The notes under the pieces are model-generated. The model saw only the letters and a program-made list of their open reading frames with translations, did not search any database and was not told the origin of the DNA. A stretch of 64,000 nt of DNA from contig JAJOHG010000002.1 in NCBI GenBank assembly GCA_021029095.1, forward strand, positions 868,001-932,000. The letters are read 5' to 3'. Shown here piece by piece: positions 23,730-36,716 of this stretch (within the stretch, counting starts at the first letter, position 1; every line of letters starts with the position of its first letter). Both the position numbers and the translations under genes were made by a program. The DNA comes from Phellopilus nigrolimitatus (Eukaryota > Basidiomycota > Agaricomycetes > Hymenochaetales > Hymenochaetaceae).

Positions 23730-25298
23730 ATGTCTTCCGCTGTCGCTGTTTGGTAAATTTCATTTATTTACTCGTCACTACTCAGAAAACTGAATACAAG
23801 GTTGCAGGAGTGTGCTCGTTCAACCTGGAAAGAAGACGACGTTCGTTGCGCAGTCGGATATCCACATCACAGGAGCTACCTTGGACGCCTCGCTCACGGA
23901 TGAGAGCGGTCGCTCATCCGTCAAATTCACATATGTTACTCCCCAGAAGATCAATGAGGAGGACGAGGACGAGGACACCGAGGCCCTACCCGCCAAAACT
24001 TCCGTTGTTCTGTGCTCCCTGACGCCCGGCAAGGTATTCAAGCCCAACACCATGCTACATAGTCACTGATTGCTTTGTGTGTAGATCGAGCAGGCTTCCT
24101 TAAATCTCATTCTTGCTGAGGATGATGAAATCCAGTTTGAGGTTATCGGAAAAAAGTTAGTGATGTCTGTTTTCGTTTGATTAATCAACCGTTCCTAACA
24201 TCCTCCCAGCGCAATCCACCTTTGCGGAAACTACATAAGTACGGTTTTTTTCGCCGTTTGATAATCTCCCGTTATTCTGACAATTGAACCCATTAGTCCA
24301 GCCGACTGACTTCCCTGGCGATGATGACTCCGAGTTCGGCAGCGACGAGGATGGCTACGACCTGCGCGACGTCAGCTCAGACGTCGAGATCGATGCGGCT
24401 GAACTCGACATCCCGGGCGACAGCGAGGATGACTCGAAGTAAGCGATATCTTATGAGAATTTTATCTCAAGCAAATTTCTTATTTAAATCCACCAGACGC
24501 TTTGAAGAAATCACCGATGTGCCTATCTCTGCTGCCTCCAAAAAGAGGCCCCGCGACGACGCCATGGAAGTCGAGGCGGAGGGCGAGCCTAAGCTTGACA
24601 AGAAGGAGAAGAAGAAGCAGAACAAAAAACAGAAGGCCGATGACGGGAATGCCGTCCCCGTGGTGAACGGCGAGCCGAAGCCGGAGGAGAAGACAGAGAA
24701 GAAGAAAGAGAAGAAGGACAAGAAAACCAAGGAGGGCAAGAAGGAGGACGAAAAGGAGACCCCGAAGGAGACCCCGAAGAAAGCTAGTGGCTTGAAGGAG
24801 CTCCCGGGTGGTCTGCAGATCAAGGATGTTAAGACAGGCACAGGCAAGGCCGCTAAGAAAGGCGATTCAGTTTCCATGCGGTACATTGGCAAGTTTCTTG
24901 ATGGCAAAGTCTTCGATTCCAATACGAAGGGAAAGCCGGTAAGTATACCTTTGATGCATATATCAGTGCTTTTTGTAACTGTTCTTGAATTATCTGCAGT
25001 TCTCGTTCAGGGTGGGCGCCGGTGAAGTCATCAAAGGTGTGTTTCCAATTTGTGCGGAAGTATGCAACTGCTTATTTGCATCTACCAGGCTGGGACGAGG
25101 GTATTCCTGGCATGCAGGCGGGTGGCGAGCGTCTCCTCATTGTTCCTGCGAAACTGGGTTATGGTAATACCAAGACTGGCGGCATCCCTGCTGGTTCCAC
25201 TCTCAGATTCGGTTTGTCCCTATCCCCCCGAGTGCTCGCCTGCATCTGCTCATCTTTCTCATATTTCAGAGGTTAAGCTTGTCGAGATCAAGGGCTGA
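23730..25298 (+). CDS. nuclear FKBP-type prolyl isomerase with nucleoplasmin-like domain (Fpr3/Fpr4, FKBP39 type)
   Basis: Peptidyl-prolyl cis-trans isomerase and histone chaperone of nucleolus and chromatin. The start MSSAVAVW is spliced to [20 protein letters not shown] and onward to a nucleoplasmin-like beta domain ([28 protein letters not shown]). An acidic segment ([20 protein letters not shown]) and a Lys/Glu-rich tract (about 24590-24790) follow. The FKBP domain has [74 protein letters not shown] and ends EVKLVEIKG. The active-site aromatic residues Y, F, D, W and Y are all present, so the enzyme should be active. Several short introns interrupt it. This order of domains is diagnostic of the family. 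Confidence 0.95.
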
Positions 25299-25497
25299 GC
25301 CACTTTCGTGTCTGTTATTTTGATCCGCTCATCTGTTTTCTTAATTTGCATTTTCATCTCCAAAAGGTCGAAGACTCGACCCCACTCTTTTCCACCGACA
25401 CTCATCAAGCATTCTTTCTGTCACCTATTGTTTTAATTGTTTTGTTCTAGCCTTCACTATGCGCACCTGTTGTTCTGTTGTTCTTGGCTTCTGCACC

Positions 25498-25503
25498 AAT
25501 AAA
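25498..25503 (+). terminator. poly(A) signal AATAAA of FKBP gene
   Basis: A canonical AATAAA sits 200 nt past the FKBP stop and 82 nt before the end of the convergent CCT6 coding region. It is followed by a G/T-rich stretch. Confidence 0.45.
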
Positions 25504-25584
25504 TGTGGGGTTTTCAAAAAGTTGGTCTTGCTACCTAGGTTGAGTACAATTATCAAATCGATATAACATGCTTCGTTCGAACTT

Positions 25585-27625
25585 CTACTGCTGCCCGTCC
25601 GGTTTTAGTGAGCTTCGCCCTGCTCTGAGGATCTCGTCTGTCGAGAGCAAATTAACCGCAATCACAGAACTAGAGTTCATTTAAGTCAGCTTCTACATAT
25701 TCCAAAAAATAAACACAGATCTACGCACCACGAATGTAGCATCTGCCGTTTGACACGGTAGTTATCCCAGATGCCTTCAACCGTCGGGTCAATCGGCTCG
25801 CCAGACTGCAAGTCGAGACCGACGACGTTCCCCTCTGCCGCTTCGTCCTGGAGCGCGACGACAACGTCCTGCACGTCGAACCCGGCGTTCTGCGCGAGCG
25901 TCTTGGGCAGCACGAGCAGTGCGTCTGCAAACGCCTGGACGCCCATCTTCACGCGGCCGCGCGCGCTCTGCTTAACCGGACCGGCAAGGTGCGCGGAGCA
26001 TGCGATTTCGAACGCGCCTGCACCGGGCACAAGCGTGCCGTCCTCGAGCGCATTCTTCGCCGCGCGCAGCCCGTCACGCAGCGCATCGTTGATTTGTGCG
26101 AGCGTGTGCGCGTTCGGGCCCTTGATGAGGAGCGTGACGCTCCTCGGCTCCTTCACCTCCTCGACGAAGGTGTACTTTTCCTCGCCGAGCGTGTGTTCGT
26201 AGACGAGACCCGCCCAACCAAGGACGTCCGGTGTAAGGTCGTCAACAGAGTTTTGAGCGGTGCCGCCGCAAACAAGCTGTAGCCTAACAGATATAACATT
26301 GAGAGATTAGGCCATAGAATCTGGAATGAGGAAAATAAAGACGAACCGCTCCATGTTTCGCCTCTTCGCCCTGCGCAGAGCGAATATGCCATTCTTGACG
26401 AGAACATCCAGACTGAGGGGATCAATTCCCTTTTGGTTGATGACGACGAAGCCTTTCTTTTTGCCCTTTGCATCGATTGCCTGGTCACAGACGAGGTTTT
26501 TAAGCTCTACAATTTTTTTCAACTTCGCGTCGACGAATTTCCGTTCCGACTCGACAAGCTTCTCGCGCTGCTCTGCAGACGAGTAGAAAAACCCTGAATT
26601 TACTTCGCTGAAAACCATTATCGTTATCAGATTTTTAATCCGATATTTTAAATGGTAGAACATGACGCACGTCTTTTCGTACTCGAGACTGACATTCAAC
26701 GTCAGGATGAAAGCATTCTCCACGCGTTTCGGCATGTCGGGATGACGCGCACCGTGGTCGAGGACGAGTCCACGCACGAGCTGTGTCTCCTGCGCAGTGC
26801 GGTGCTGCATTTTCATGATCTCGACCATGTGGAGGTCGATCGGCTCCCGCCAGGTCTCTGTCGAGCCTGGAGGCGGGGGTGGAGGGCGAATCGTGAGGAC
26901 AGCGTCGACGAGGTCGGCCGCGAGCTTCGATGCAAGCGATGTGTGCAGCTTAGTGGAGAGGGACGTATTTACGACATTGATGAGCGTCGCGCGGTCCATC
27001 TTCGACGGTTGCTTAAACTTGTCTAGAAACTATTGAATCCCCAAGTGATCAGTGCGACGTACATAAACAAATTTTCGGAAACGGAAAACGTACTACGAGA
27101 GCTTCCTTCTTCGCAAGATCGTAACCCTCTGCGATGACCGTTGGGTGTACGCCCTCGGAAGTGTAGCGTTCCGCCTGCTTCAAAAGTTCTCCAACGAGGA
27201 GAACAACAGAGGTCGTCCCGTCTCCGACCTGATCATCCTGGGCAACGGCGGTGCGGGCTATCATGGCGGCAGTCGGGTTCTGAATCTGCATCTCAGAGAG
27301 GAGGACTTTGCCGTCCTTCGTCATCTTGATCTGGCCAGAACCGTCGACGAGCATCTTGAGTGTACCGCGCGGTCCTTTTGTCCAATTTCAACATAAGTTC
27401 AGTTGAATGGTCCACGCCTGAGCAACAGAGGGCGAATGTATGCACACCTAAATTGCCCTTTACGACGGCAGCGAGGCCCATGGCGCCGTTAGTGTTCACC
27501 TGAAGGACAGCAAGCACACGACAATGAGCATTCCTATGCTAGGACAAGACGTTATTACCCACCTGGAGGGCGGCAGCGCGCCTGACGCTCTCTGCCTTCG
27601 GATTAATCAATTCTATGCTGCTCAT
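25585..27625 (-). CDS. CCT6: T-complex protein 1 subunit zeta (CCT6)
   Basis: One of the eight subunits of the cytosolic chaperonin that folds actin and tubulin. Start [20 protein letters not shown]; then [20 protein letters not shown], the ATP-binding [18 protein letters not shown] and the [20 protein letters not shown] box with the catalytic Asp of GDGTT. The apical part has [12 protein letters not shown] and [17 protein letters not shown]. The closing equatorial part has [28 protein letters not shown] and DNYRVKRQ. A last exon gives [19 protein letters not shown] and ends LKPDGQQ at a TAG at 25585-25587. At least six introns. The Pro run [13 protein letters not shown] is a local expansion. 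Product length of about 550 residues matches the family. Confidence 0.95.
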
Positions 27626-27897
27626 CGTGTGCGATGTACGCGGAGTGTCCGGCTTGACTGTCGAAATACGCGTTTTACTGTGACCGTGATCACGCGTTCT
27701 CTTAAAAATCTTCAGTGCAGCCCTAGAATAAACCCTATGTGAGTGATTGCCTATTCTGGAAATGATAGGTAGCCAGCTGCCAGTCACCGGTCGCGTCTCC
27801 TTCTCGCCGGCCTTTCCGGTACATGATTCCCGTAGTACCTTGATTGGACTCGAGCGGCACAATATACACTCTTGAACTAACTATTACTTGAGTCCGA
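27626..27897. promoter_or_regulatory. divergent promoter, CCT6 / short-chain dehydrogenase
   Basis: The 272 bp separate opposite start codons. No coding frame in it is supported. I did not find a clear TATA box. Confidence 0.45.
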
Positions 27898-29442
27898 ATG
27901 TCGTCTACGAAGACCAAGGCTGCTGCTGTTTATAACGAGGCATATCAGAAGACGTTGTCCCGCCTTGAACGCATCCAGTCTCATCTGAAGAGCACCCCTC
28001 GCTCGGCACGTCTGCAGGACAGAGTCTGCATAATAACCGGCGTCAACTCTCTCAAGGGCATTGGGTAAGTGACAATATATATGTACCGTTACTGGCGCGT
28101 ACAAATTATTCTGCATGTGAAAGACGTGCGACAGCACAGCTATTCGCACATGAAGGTACGTTGGATATCTCTGTTATATTACAATTGATTGCTGAAAGTG
28201 CTCAACAGGAGCAAGGCATCTGTATCTTATCGACTTCGTTCCAGACAACCTGCCAGAACTCAAGCAGTCGATTGAGTCAACATACCCAGATGTCAAAGTC
28301 ACGACGCTGCAAGCGGACGCAGCGGATGAGAAAGCTATCGCGGGGGTGTGCAAACAGGCGATGCAAGAGGAGGGAAGGCTGGACGTTTTCTTTGCAAATG
28401 TGCGAATCATTTATTCAAATAAACTATCTTCGTCTCCGTCTGAGAAAACCGGTCTGACAATGAGAAATCCAGGCGGGTATCGTATCTGTCGACCACCTGA
28501 AAGATCTCTCGGAAGAGACCTTCATGCGGACGATGCGGGTGAACACTCTTTCGTGCGTATGAAAATCTCCCAAAGATGCTTAGGATGATGCTCAGTTCCT
28601 CTCAGAGCATTTCTCGCGATCAAGTACGCGTCTGCTGCAATGGCGAAGACGAGCCCATCCCAGGGCAAGTCTGAAAGCGGAGGTAGCATTATCCTGACAG
28701 CCTCAGGTAATTATTAAACAAAGCCAGAAGACTTATTGTTTTGACCGTTGATATCTTATAGTCGCGGGAATTAGATCGGGAGCAGGTCCGATAGACTGTG
28801 AGCTTGGCATTTCCACGTCTTTTGTTTTTCTCTTGAAATATTGAACAAAATTACTACCCGCAGACTCTGCCAGCAAAGCCGCGTACGTCCCCCTCGTCCA
28901 CTGCTATCTATGAGCGCCATCCGGTTAACCTGACCTTTTTTTTAAATTAACACAATATAGAGTGAACAGTATGGCGCAGACCGCAGCCTACCAGCTCGCC
29001 GGCACGCACATTCGCGTCAACTCCATCTGTCCAGGGCTGATCGAGACAGGTATGACTGGAATCACGTTTGAAGCAGCGCGCCAGCGCGGCACAGCGGGCA
29101 GAATCGGGCAGCTAAACCCCCTCGGGAGGTACGGCATCGCGGAAGGTGAGCGCTTGAACAAGCGTATTTGCAACTACGCACATGTGTGTCGCGCATTGAC
29201 TTACGTCTATGATCAATCCAGAAATTGCGCAGGCGGCGTTATTCCTGGCTTCAAGTGCGTCTGTCCCTCTTCATTAATTATCTACAGATCTGATGCGAAT
29301 GTTTTTAATCTGCACTGACACGCGCCACATACGCGCTTATGCATGATGAGCAGACGAGTCGAGCTACGTGAATGCGCAGATCATGGCGGTTGATGGCGGG
29401 TTGTCGGCGTCACATCCGGTCGTGCCGGGGAAGATGCATTGA
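27898..29442 (+). CDS. short-chain dehydrogenase/reductase (SDR)
   Basis: NAD(P)-dependent oxidoreductase of unknown substrate. Exons read [155 protein letters not shown] and [20 protein letters not shown]. The catalytic Ser (TAS), Tyr and Lys (YSASK), the NAG motif and the PG motif are all there. The nucleotide loop reads [10 protein letters not shown], two residues longer than the classical TGxxxGIG. Tyr and Lys fall on either side of short introns. An N-terminal 45-residue extension precedes the fold. The end is a TGA at 29440-29442. Confidence 0.9.
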
Positions 29443-32400
29443 GCCTAATTTGCTACTGGCATATGTCGTATCTGTCTGTCGTATTTCCACAATATGTCTA
29501 TCTGGAATGACTGAAAATATGTCGTCGATGAATAGCACATATGTTGCGCATCGTCTGTCGTCCCATATATATGCTGCGTATGAATAGTCTATCAACGCAT
29601 AGCCTTGTGTATGAATTCTGTATGTGACGTGGATCCTAGCAAAGGTCAGATGAGATCACCGTGTTTCGGCTTCCCATCTCCGGAGTATCTCAGAGGTATT
29701 TGCCCATGCGAGGTGAGAGTTGCATAGCGCACTTGCAAGCCTTTCTGTATTTATGTATGAGTAGTGTAGGTCTGCTATATGTTCACGCAGAGTGCGCGCG
29801 GACGGGCCTTCTTATAACGTCTCTGATTAACCTTGCTGAATGTTTTGGTCCACCAAGATGGTGCTCCTCGTGGAATGGAAAATAAGAGGGGGGAGGAAAG
29901 AAATGTAGAAGAGTGAAAGGGAGACGTGGCGAGGTCAGCGGGGAACTCACGAGGAGTTACGTTACCGTCGCGGCGGGATCAAAGACTTGGTTTAGGCGCT
30001 CTTTTCATGAATTCATTTCGAGAAAAGAATCGTGAAGGAACGAAAATACGTTTCGTAAAGCAGCCACATAACCCCTCGCTTTTCTCCTCCGCTTTTCATC
30101 TCCCGTTCTATGCGTCGCACTTGTTCTTGCTACGTGCTGCTTGCTGCTCCCTAGGTCGGCAAAGAAATATAGTCGGACGATCTTGGACGCGTCGCTTGGG
30201 ACGATCAGGGGCCGACGGGACAGAGGGACCCTGAGAAAACAATCAGCGGGGACCAGTCAGAGCGTCGCGGAAGCAAAATTCAAATGTGCGTACCAGCAAC
30301 TGAGCAGGCTGCAGCCCTGAGAATTAAGTTCTATCCGTTAAGTTTGGCTAGATTGATCTGTATAGGGAAGCCATCAACCGGATGGACATTTAGGTTGTTG
30401 GCCTGCAGGGCTGCGGCAAACTAAACGCAGGGATGACGAGGGAAAGACTTTGAGCAGTGCTAAGTGCCGACATCTGAGCTGTTCTTCAACCCCATATTTG
30501 CTTGCGAGGACTCTTGTCATACGTCGGCAACATTTTCATGAGGAAGGTCAAACGATCAATTCACAGATGATCATCAGATCAGTTACGAAGAGCTCCTCAT
30601 GCACTGGACTTCATGCATAAGTACGTTGGAAAGCCTTTAAATTTGTTTTAGATATTATTTGCTTACTTTATGTCTATTTGCAAGGAGCTTGCATCCTCAG
30701 CATCCTCACCTCTGTGAATCCAAGGCTCCAAGCGAGGCTACTTACCTTGGACAGAGACAGCTAGTAATCTGAATAATCCTGGATTACGTCTTGAACGCCA
30801 GTGATCTTCTCCGCAGATAATATGATTCGACTATTGAGCAACGAGTTCGTGGTTCACGGTTCACGGACATCTGCCGATGTCGAGCACCCGATTTGCACTA
30901 CTGTTCGTGGAGGTTGCCAATTCACGGACTGCCACGGGAGACGGCAAATATTGCCGGACCCACTCCACAGCTTTTGAGACTTAAAACGAAGTGCTAGGAT
31001 AGCAAAATTAAACGGTCAGTGGTAAATCTGAACCGTGTATGAGCTCACTGCGAGAACACAGGACGGATGGATCTTCGCTGGACTATTGATTCCAAACGCA
31101 CGAATAAACGGCCTGACCAGGCCTGGAAATTGACAGAGTCCTCTTACGAGTATGATGATGTTATTTTTCTGGAACCCCCTCCTGAGAGGATCTTGGATGA
31201 ACGTTCGGCTCAGGTTTCAAATTGATCATTTTCAGTTGTCAAACTCTCATCGACGTATGTAAGTGCCAGGTTTGTATGTACATTCGCCAGTAACACTATT
31301 TCTACACAAAGACTGCGTTATACACAATTTGAAGACTGGAAATCAAAAAAATCCGGAACACGAACGCAGCGTGAATGCATGCACAGGTAGCCGCACATTT
31401 GAATCCGGACTGGCGACTCGGACGCGAACACAGCCGATCAATTACCAAGTCCGGGCTTGGCCTGAGCCTTTACCCAGGAACGAAAAAAAAAAACCCCTAG
31501 CTCGAAACGCAAGTTGTTTTTTAATGCCAGTGCCTAACGTCCACTCCCATGGTAGTGATAAGCTTGCTAAGCGGGGGAATGTGGTCTACGCTCAGCGGAA
31601 TAGGCTCATTACGAGATACCACAGGAGGGACGCATGGCAGATCACCAAAAACCAGCTGCGCACCGGGAAATTTGTGGGAGAGGAACGAGGGAGTGCGCAG
31701 ACACGATGGGTTTTTATAGGAACGGAAGAAGGGGCTAGAAGCATCCGGGACCCACGGCAATCGATCTGCCGTCGGTCACCCGAAGCGTTGCATTCAAGCC
31801 CCTCCATGTCGCGTCTGCCGGACAAACGGTCCAGTAGACACCATCTGCATAGCTCATGGCGACGGATATGGAATGAAATACTAGTCAAGACGTACTGTAG
31901 GGACAATCCTTCCATGTTGCGATGGCGTCAAGCCGTTCAGCCGAACGGAAAACGAACGGCGGTGGGTGACATAGGAGACGACTGATTGGGGGAATTTTTT
32001 GCTGAATAAAAATGGTGAGAGATGAACGTCGTTTTATACTCAGCCAACTCATAATACCACGCTGTCCTAGCCTCTTTTATCGAATCTGTGTGATCGGAAC
32101 GTGGCTCCAATGAGAGCCATGATGCTCGATAAATCTCTTCAAATCCTTCAAATCTAGGGAAACCGGGCATTTAGTCCCAACCCGTGATGTCTGTTTCCTC
32201 AGCGATCTCATTCGATAACTGGAGCATATTCTGCCGCCCGTCTGCAGGCCGAACGTATGCCTGCCTCGCCTGCCTCTTCCATGCATATGCCCACACGTTC
32301 CTCCCATTTTCGCTCAGGGCGGAAACTTCTACTTGTTGATGCAGCGCGATAGAATGTGATACGCATGGTCCTATGTGCTCCCGGATACTCCGAGAGCGTC

Positions 32401-34801
32401 TCTCAGGACTGATGGGTACGTGTCTACTGCGTCTGGGCCATCATTCGGACCGATTCGAGTCCGCGTGTCTATGGTGGCCAGAATATTCGCGAGGACGTAC
32501 ACTCTTCTCTTCTTTGCTTTTGATTCCATCGAGAAGCTTGCGAGAAGAAATTTTAAATCAGTGCACCGTCTTTATCGCGCGACAGGACATTGGACGGGCC
32601 AATTTTATACCATCCTCGCTTGTGACACGTCCTTATATGGCTGTCGATATTGGTTATCTTTTCTCCAGAATTTCTTACGTTCTGGGCATTTGAGGTACGA
32701 CATCTGGCCGACGGCTTCAGTCGGCTCGTGCATAAGCGAAAGACTGGCATTGGAGTAACCGCCTCGTGCCGACGGTCGAAGGGGGCTTGCAATTTCCTGC
32801 TCCAAGTAATCGACATCAATGGCTTCTGCAGAAGACGAAAAACAGGAACGTTGCGCGCCTTTCGATCGTTATCCTATCTTCTCGGCTTGTCTTGTCCTGT
32901 TCGACTGAAGGCTCGATTGCTGCGGAAAAGCACACAAGCTCGACCATTTTTTCACCCCCTCAAGCCGACACCGGATCCGAATCGCCATTGTCTTTACCAT
33001 GATGTCATGTATTTCTGCGCGGAGCCGATAACTACGGACAGGAAGGATTTGGTACATTGTGAAACAGGGCTCTCAGCCGCTCGGCGAGCAAGTGGTATGC
33101 CTTCCATGATCTTAGAGTTGGTTTTTAGCATACCTGTAAATAGATTCACGAAAGAATACAAAATTGAGCGGCGATACCTTGACTAGCAGCGACTTGCACA
33201 TGTTCTTGGTGAATGTGCTTAACGAGCACGCGAATTTATAGTTCAGACCGCTTATAAGTGCCCCAAGACGCAGTATGCATATGTATGTGAAGCCAGAGAT
33301 GGTCAGCTCGCAAGAATGTCGAACGGTAGCCGGCAACTTGAGCATGAAGATTCCTTACATCCAAGCAGTCATGTCGGAGTCACAGTCATCATCGTGCGGG
33401 ATATCAATGCAATTACCACTTCGTCTTTGTACTTTACAGCAGACTACTCTTCGTGTACTTCCGGACAGAACCCGTGATGAACTTTAATGTCTTGAGTCTC
33501 TATTGTTGCTTCTCAGAGCACACAACCTGCATGTCGATGCCTGGCTACAGAAAACGCACTGGCTGACTAGAGTTTGTTGGATGTAACGATATAACGAGGA
33601 CAGTGCGGCACTGACGCGGCCAATCAACTGGTGCGCTTGCATTGTAACATCCCCGAATCCACCTTCGCAATAATTGCATATGGCAATTGCGAAAGCAAAT
33701 GAAGCAACGGGACATCCGTCGCCGGTGCGCGCCGTGTTTTCGGCATCAAGATCTCCGATAGCTGGTAACGTTTCATCGAGCGGCCGGAAAGCCTTCGTAC
33801 ACAGAATCTCAACTGGGCGCAGCTAATTGGCGAAGCAAATTTTGTTCTGCGGCGGGGCAGTTCGGCCGAGTACCCGTGCACCGAACGAAGCACCTAATTT
33901 GAGCGCCCGCCAGCAGGAAATTATCATGTTGTCATATTCAGCCAGCAGTGACGAGAAAAGAAGTACGATTGTGTCACTCACCACCCTGTTCATGCTCGTG
34001 CTTGTACAAAGAGTAGATATGCCAACTTAGGAGAACCAGAGACTGCGATTAGGCTCCATAGAAGCAAAGCTGCAACAGATAAGACATATAATCGGCTGCG
34101 TGGGTCTAAATTCAAAAAGAAATAACTGTCTTGATTTCTGCGATGTCTTTGTTACTGATTCTGGTATTGTTGAACCATGTCTATAAGACACATGGAAATG
34201 AGCGCAGGAAAGAATGGGATTGTGGCTAGAAGAACTCGCTGTCTTCGGAAAGATTGAGATGTCAAGGTGCCGATCCATTTTCACGCGCGGAAGGAACACG
34301 TCGATCTGCAGGGTCTTGTATTTTTTTGACAGCGAAGCTGAAAGAAGCAGCAGAAACCCATCAACCATGACTCCGAGTCGCTCAAGGGTAAGATGCGGGT
34401 GACTGGGATAAAAGACGAGTTGTAATGAGACCTTTAAGTTGTTTTTGAGATTTTTGAGAAGTCCGTTGCCAGATGAAGTAGCTTTACGTTAGACGGGAAC
34501 ATCAAGCGTTCTGCAATACAGTTTGTTCCGGCGGCGGACACACCTGCGTCCGGCAGTCTCGGTGGTCCTTCAGCCCAGTGACACGTTCAAGACGACAATA
34601 ATTATACTGCGTGCCAGTAACTGTGCTTTCGTCGTGCCTGTTATCTGTTTCGTGTCCTCGGGACTTCTCGGGACTGCGCTTGAGGAAAGAAACACACCAT
34701 ATACCTCCCTCATGCTGGATGTGGGCTTACGTCTCGGGAAACCATGAGAGGGAGCGGATGGTTCTGAGGTGCAAGGCCAGAGCAAGGTGAGTGCGCCTCC
34801 T

Positions 34802-34894
34802 TTACTTGCTGCGATCGAACTCGTAGTCCATCTGTCGCTCTCGGACTTCTGGTCCATGGTTATCCCAGGGCGCCGAGGGATCAACCTTGCGATA
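34802..34894 (-). other. possible orphan exon
   Basis: After a good acceptor (CAACGTGCAG) a frame reads YRKVDPSAPWDNHGPEVRER and then QMDYEFDRSK before a TAA that is also a GTAAAG donor. Codon choice is coding-like. I could not find the preceding exon or name a family. It may be the remnant or C-terminal end of a lost gene. Confidence 0.3.
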
Positions 34895-36653
34895 CTGCAC
34901 GTTGATAGAAGGGAAAAGAGAATATTATTCGTTTCAGGCGTGTGAAGCAATGCCTGCTGTCAAAGGATGGACAATGCGACTCGGCAGTGATATTCATTAC
35001 TTGTTCGTTTGGTTTTCCCCCAAATTATGACTTCGGCGCCAGGTTATGCTCAAAGTTTTGTAGGAAACGATTGTCTGCCGGTTTGAAACTACGCCAAGTT
35101 CCAGGAAGATGGGTATGTTACATATCATCAGTGGCTTTTTTTCTCATTATGAAATCAACGATTGATTAGACTTACGGGAGTGCAAATTATCTCGCCCCTT
35201 ATCGAGCGCTCATCATTTCATAAACGAGATACTGATCGAGCTGAACAGATTCATATTGACAGCTATGACCTTCAGAGAGGACCGATCTGTTGGACTTAAA
35301 TCTTCTGAGGTCTCGAAAATGACATTGTGCTTCGGGACCCTTTAAACCTCTCTGAAATCGCAAGCAATTAATCACGAATTCTCGTCGGAAAGTGCAAACA
35401 GCTCACCGATCGAGTTGCGGGACGGTTGATGGACTCGAACATTTGTCGTTTGTCTCAAGGCGGCGCTGGGAGACGCACGAGAGCTCCTTGAGGTCACAAT
35501 TAAACCAGACATGGTGCACGCCGTCAAGGAAATACGAGAAGAGGGACATGAGCACCCTCTCTGCGATTAACTTTGTTAGGATACTGGCGAGCCCCTACTC
35601 TTGTGAAGTTGAATCTCCTTGTCCTAAAGTCGTCGCGGAGCAAACGCGACGCTAGCAGACCTGTGGTTTGCAGATTTAACACGGTTTTCGGTCAAGCTAT
35701 TGCATCGACTCAGTTGAATTATAGAGTTATTTCAGGCGTGTCTTTCTTCGCAGCTTTAGAATTCAATTCTTGCTGACGAAGATGTTATACCAAAGCGATA
35801 TGAGTAGTACGAGGGTAAGAAGAAACCAACAATGGCTCAAATTGGCGTCAGGACGACAGGGTCCCGAAGCCGCTCCCCCTGGTACTGCGTATGTACGACG
35901 CCACAAGCAAACCTCAGTTTTGCTTCCCTCCTTAAGCATATTACGAACCGGAGACGTTAGAAACTGGAGACTTGGATCATCTGGCAGGCTTTTTCGACTC
36001 TTCCCGCTGAACTTCGCGTGCTTGCCGGTGGCCTCATGCAATCTCACTCTGGCAATTTCGTAATGCCTCGAGCTATTATCGAGGACCAAAGAACTCAGAA
36101 GGGCTACCGGTGCTCTAAAGGCCGGGAAATAACGGCATGCTGGATGGTCAGGCAGGATGTGTGCGTGTCTTTGTGCGGTTATCGATCCGTGTGTCCTGTG
36201 GTCTGGGTTTCCTCTACCCCTCTTTTTTGAGTGGCGAATTAAGCCTGACACGCATTTTTATAGCTCATCCAAAACCCCCGCCGAAGACAGAAGGCTCAAA
36301 ACGAGCACATGACAATACCTGTGGGAGATGGGACTCTCGACGGCCAAGTTCCCCCTAGCAAGATATAGTTTGCAAGCGTGCAGGTGCGACGTAGCCACGC
36401 CTAACACGTTTTACTCTCCAGTCATGCCCTGAAAGCAACTGCTTTGCCGATTTTTTACGCGCCAAATAAGCCTAGACGTTACCGTATCGATATGGCTCGT
36501 TCGTTGTTCAGATGTGGGGCGCCCTTACGACAGCGCGGTCGTGGTTTCCAATGGCATAGAACAGCGTCCCTTCATTTTATTCAGCCACCATCCCCACGAA
36601 GTCAAAGGCGCGCAGCCGTCGTGTTTTGCATTAGTCTGGTGAGTCTGGTCCAC

Positions 36654-36716
36654 TTCCTTCCTCCCCTCCTCCTCCCCCCCTTCCCCCCTCCCTTCCTTCC
36701 CCTCCCCATTTCCCCT
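36654..36716. repeat. polypyrimidine tract
   Basis: About 63 nt of nearly pure C and T on the + strand (one A), rich in CTTCC and CCCTCC words, directly upstream of a short AT-rich patch. Confidence 0.85.

Noticed and set aside
30307..30419. Possible inverted repeat around CTGCAGCCCTG / CAGGGCTGC
   Set aside because: Arms share only about 9-10 bp, no target duplication was found and the ends do not match a transposon class.
31263..31985. 240-codon open frame as a gene
   Set aside because: No domain, poor codon bias, overlapping frames of similar length on the other strand and no promoter or splice context. Kept only as part of the gap description.
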